Source of the DNA: Mesostigma viride
Lineage: Eukaryota; Streptophyta; Mesostigmatophyceae; Mesostigmatales; Mesostigmataceae
Length of the DNA: 64,000 nucleotides
Assembly: GCA_009746045.1 (NCBI GenBank)
Contig: RPFO01000667.1
Coordinates: 2,402,317-2,466,316, forward strand
Direction of reading: 5' to 3'
Part shown: positions 61,511 to 64,000 of the stretch, one piece after another
Layout: each line of letters opens with the position of its first letter
Numbering within the stretch: the stretch's first letter is position 1
Made by a program: the position numbers and the translations under genes
Notes under the pieces: generated by a model
Databases searched by the model: none
Told to the model about the DNA's origin: nothing
The model's input: the letters and a program-made list of their open reading frames with translations, nothing else

Positions 61511-61609
61511 GTGGACTTAGTACTCGTGGACCCAACCCTAGCCTGAATCATTACGTATTTAATCGAGACTACAATAATAAACAGGTATATGGCGAGAGCG
61601 CCTGGGCCT

Positions 61610-61990
61610 ATAGCCGGGCACCTGGCCCGCACAGATCAGGTAGATACATCAGATAGACTAGCCGGCACCAAGCCCGCCCAGCCTGGGCGATATGTCCTCA
61701 CCTGGCGTGCCCCCGGCCGCGCGCGGCAGGGCCGCCACCCGTGGACTTTTCGTGATAGACTCGGCATGGACATGTGCTACACTAGACGTGACGGGCTCAC
61801 CCCCGGGCAGCCTCCTGGTTTGTCTGTAATATGGAGGCAGATGGTGCGCAAGGATAGATGGCAAGTAGTGATGAAGGAGACCACCCCCAAGCCTGTGGGG
61901 GCTCCGCGTGTGACCAAGTATGGCATTCATAGCGATTCGGGCCGCGGTGCCCACACCCCTGCATGTAACTAGGACCTAGATAGCTTATAC
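61610..61990 (+). pseudogene. LINE 3' end, 5'-truncated
   Basis: An open stretch from about 61589 to 61972 encodes HLARTDQVDTSDRLAGTKPA, PGRYVLTWRAPGRARQG and VMKETTPKPVGAPRVTKYGI, then a 3' tail. An inverted relative is at 25655-26095. It is unusually well preserved for a fragment, so the insertion is probably young. Confidence 0.6.
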
Positions 61991-62006
61991 CATCCATTCC
62001 ATCCCA

Positions 62007-62065
62007 TGTTCCCCTCCCACTGAGGACTTATGCTCACGTGACGCAGTCACGTGTCTATTAATAAT
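62007..62065 (+). repeat. Dispersed CACGTGAC-GCA-GTCACGTG motif with flank
   Basis: The block CCCCTCCCACTGAGGACTTA then TGCTCACGTGACGCAGTCAC is shared with 1920-1965 and, inverted, 14610-14660. Confidence 0.7.
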
Positions 62066-62259
62066 GGCGTGTCTATTAAAAATGGCGAGAGCACGCAGCC
62101 CAGCTGCCACACGTACAACCTTCAGTATAGAGGGCATGGTAGCGTGGACCCGTAGGAAGTGCGCACCGAGGTGGTGGACCCTTCATACAAGTTGCGGATG
62201 TCAGCGGCATTCCACCCCATGCCAGGCCTTTTAGGTATGATACATCATGGTGGTGCAGG

Positions 62260-62430
62260 TGCACCTTGTGCACCCAGAGCTAGTACGTACATCATGTAGG
62301 TGGTAGTAATTTACATCCCCCACCTGCAGGTTGTAGCCCGGACTGTATTATAAACCATATGCCCCTAGTCTGGGATATTATGTGTTACATATGCTCCCCA
62401 CAGAGATAATAATGTTCTTAATAATTAATA
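62260..62430 (-). repeat. Repeat family A, inverted copy
   Basis: The reverse complement carries CTCCCCACGG-like head, CTGCAGG and GGTGCACAAGGTGCACCTGC, closest to the 14690-14850 variant. Confidence 0.5.
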
Positions 62431-62472
62431 TATTAATTAAGTAATGGTGCTCCCATCCGTCCCTAGTGGCAA

Positions 62473-62922
62473 TTAATGCATGATAATAGTGGTAATAAAT
62501 TCATTAATTACATCAGGAGGATACTCATTGCAATTACCTCGATCTGGGTTAACATTACCCATAACAAGAAGGGCTGGCGTACGGCTGTCTATGATAAGCG
62601 CAAGGATCCTAAATACCAGCAAATTCCTTTTATTCGTTACCCCGATATTCACAGTCTCCTTTCCCACACAGCAAAATATGGTGTTGTTCTTTCTCAGTTA
62701 CATCGTTTTTCCCGTCTTTGTTCTTATCGTGTTGATTTCATCACGACTCTTGTTGAACTCTTGCAGCGTTTATTGGTCAAAGACTATGACCGAGCCATTA
62801 TGCTCCGTCAAGTCCGATGTTTTTTGCAACGTCACCCACATCTGTTCGGTGCTGCCCCTTGGCACAAGCTCTACAAACAGGTCGTGGACCGGCTGGATCG
62901 CATAGTATCTCCGCACATCTGA
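62473..62922 (+). pseudogene. C-terminal fragment of a reverse-transcriptase-like protein
   Basis: About 140 residues to a stop at 62922. The segment AVYDKRKDPKYQQIPFIRYP followed by YGVVLSQLHRFSRLC is typical of the C-terminal part of a eukaryotic reverse-transcriptase family (usual form YDKRDDF...YGVYISQL.RFARIC) seen in animal and algal genomes. The catalytic RT part is missing upstream, so this is a 5'-truncated copy. The exact class is not certain. Repeat B follows at 63052. Confidence 0.55.
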
Positions 62923-63051
62923 ACCCTATGATGCCAGATCTCCTTTGCGGCCGTTCCGAGCTTGGCACTGGATTCGTTGTCCACATCGTCGCGTCGCTGC
63001 CGCAACACGATGTTTTCTGGCATCCGCGGGCTTTTGGTTCCCGCCGCACAT

Positions 63052-63478
63052 TTGAAAGTGCTGTCCTCCGGCTTTTTGCCTTTGCACCGTGTGCAGTTCT
63101 TGGACGTTTGGAATCATGGCATGGCTAACGTGATGACTGACTAGCTAGACCTTTTCAGTGGTTTTCCATTTGCGGGTATTTCCTCGTAAATGGTGGGAGA
63201 GCGATCGCAGCAATGGTGCTCACCACTAGACACTCCCGGCCAGTTAGGCTCGAAACACACGCCCTGATCAAGCATGCTGTTTCCGGCCCCACCGTCTAGG
63301 TCATCTAGTCGCTCTACACGTAAGCCAGCCATAATTTCAATGCACAAGGATACACATTTCCATCACCATTCATCTTCATCATCCTGAACGACTCGAAAAC
63401 GCGGAAAAGATAACGGCAGGCTCGAGCTACCATGGTCCGGATTCTCCCGATTTCTGGCCTGCGCTGGTTGTCTCCTTG
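63052..63478. repeat. Dispersed repeat family B, copy 2
   Basis: Nearly identical to 13725-14158, with small indels (for example CTAGACC at 63146). It ends at the inverted GACAACCAGCGCAGGCCAGA block (63451-63470). Confidence 0.65.
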
Positions 63479-63479
63479 A

Positions 63480-64000
63480 CATCAGGTGGTCCTGTTGGGG
63501 AGCCGTGGATCGAGCTCCAACTGACAGTTGTGATTCATCTGAAGGTGCCTTAGGTTCTAAAGTAATGGGTACCCGCATCTAGGCTAGCCTGGCTCATGGC
63601 CGTGGGGGGCAGGGCCCTGATCCATGGCACTTGACTGCGCCGGTACGGCTGGCGCCGGGTGATGCGCGCCTTCCTATAGGAATTAATTCGATAGCGCGGG
63701 GGAGGCTTGTTGGCCTCCATTAATTAAATAATTAATTAAACTCGTGCTCCCGTTGGGGAGTCACGGAGCACCGAAGTGCTTTTAATCCCTGTGTGTGCAC
63801 TACAGGAGAAAGGGCAGAGACCCCCAGTCTCCTTCATGCCAAAGGCATGCCACAGCTGCAATCGGGCGCGGCTAGCTAAAAGGACAGGCTAACGATCCGG
63901 CAAACTGGCCTCCATGCACTACCCGATGCCATGCCCGGGCCAGCTTATCATGCATCTTTTTCCATATATATCACTGCATGATCGAGAGGCCTAGGCGGCC
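63480..64000. other. No gene seen; dispersed repeat copy
   Basis: It holds a CTCGTGCTCCCGTTGGGGAG copy at 63740-63775 followed by the GGGCAGAGACCCCC..CCACAGCTGCAATCG block (63811-63866). No coding frame. Confidence 0.45.

Overview
This window looks like nuclear DNA of a eukaryote and is mostly transposable elements. There are no operons, ribosome-binding sites or CRISPR arrays. It holds Copia and Gypsy LTR retrotransposons, LINEs with AP-endonuclease and reverse transcriptase, tRNA-related SINE copies, TIR elements, microsatellites, a spliced gene and a GT29 sialyltransferase. My best guess at the organism is a green alga with a large repeat-rich genome, possibly of the prasinophyte grade. 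That rests on established knowledge that GT29 proteins occur in prasinophytes and is an inference, not a proof.

Layout. 1-1320 is an inverted copy of a ~1.7-kb sequence that also sits inside the next element. 2340-2714 and 12072-13133 are two halves of an old Copia element. It was split by an unusual LTR element (2715-12071, minus strand, 473-bp LTRs, target duplication CCATG), which itself carries the 1.7-kb insert between its integrase and reverse-transcriptase genes. 13190-15090 holds short dispersed repeats. 15090-15449 and 24906-25640 are two halves of a LINE ORF1 gene, split by a nearly intact chromodomain-type Gypsy element (15450-24900, minus strand, ~780-bp LTRs, target duplication GGGAC). 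25645-27840 has LINE 3' ends, a SINE and simple repeats.

27863-29248 (minus) is the clearest host gene, a type II membrane sialyltransferase. 29765-32732 is a TIR element with a 6-bp target duplication, filled with older LINE and SINE debris. 33635-34169 is a MITE, and 34655-35144 is a 5'-truncated LINE insertion with target duplication. 35883-40169 (minus) and 41519-50143 (plus) form a divergent gene pair separated by minisatellites. The first is a large protein with a DUF7869-like, transposase-like domain and a GC-rich repetitive linker. The second is a cysteine-rich, glutamine-rich protein of two exons whose intron contains a very young, intact Copia element (43704-49650, 778-bp LTRs with one difference seen).

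50520-53512 (minus) is a LINE with endonuclease and reverse transcriptase in two overlapping frames. 53560-64000 is gene-poor: LINE and ORF1 fragments, GAGTAC-type tandem repeats with a long hairpin, and a reverse-transcriptase C-terminal fragment at 62473-62922.

Most frame breaks in otherwise conserved proteins fall at homopolymer runs, so some may be sequencing errors rather than decay. All percentages and differences were judged by eye. No alignment or database search was run.
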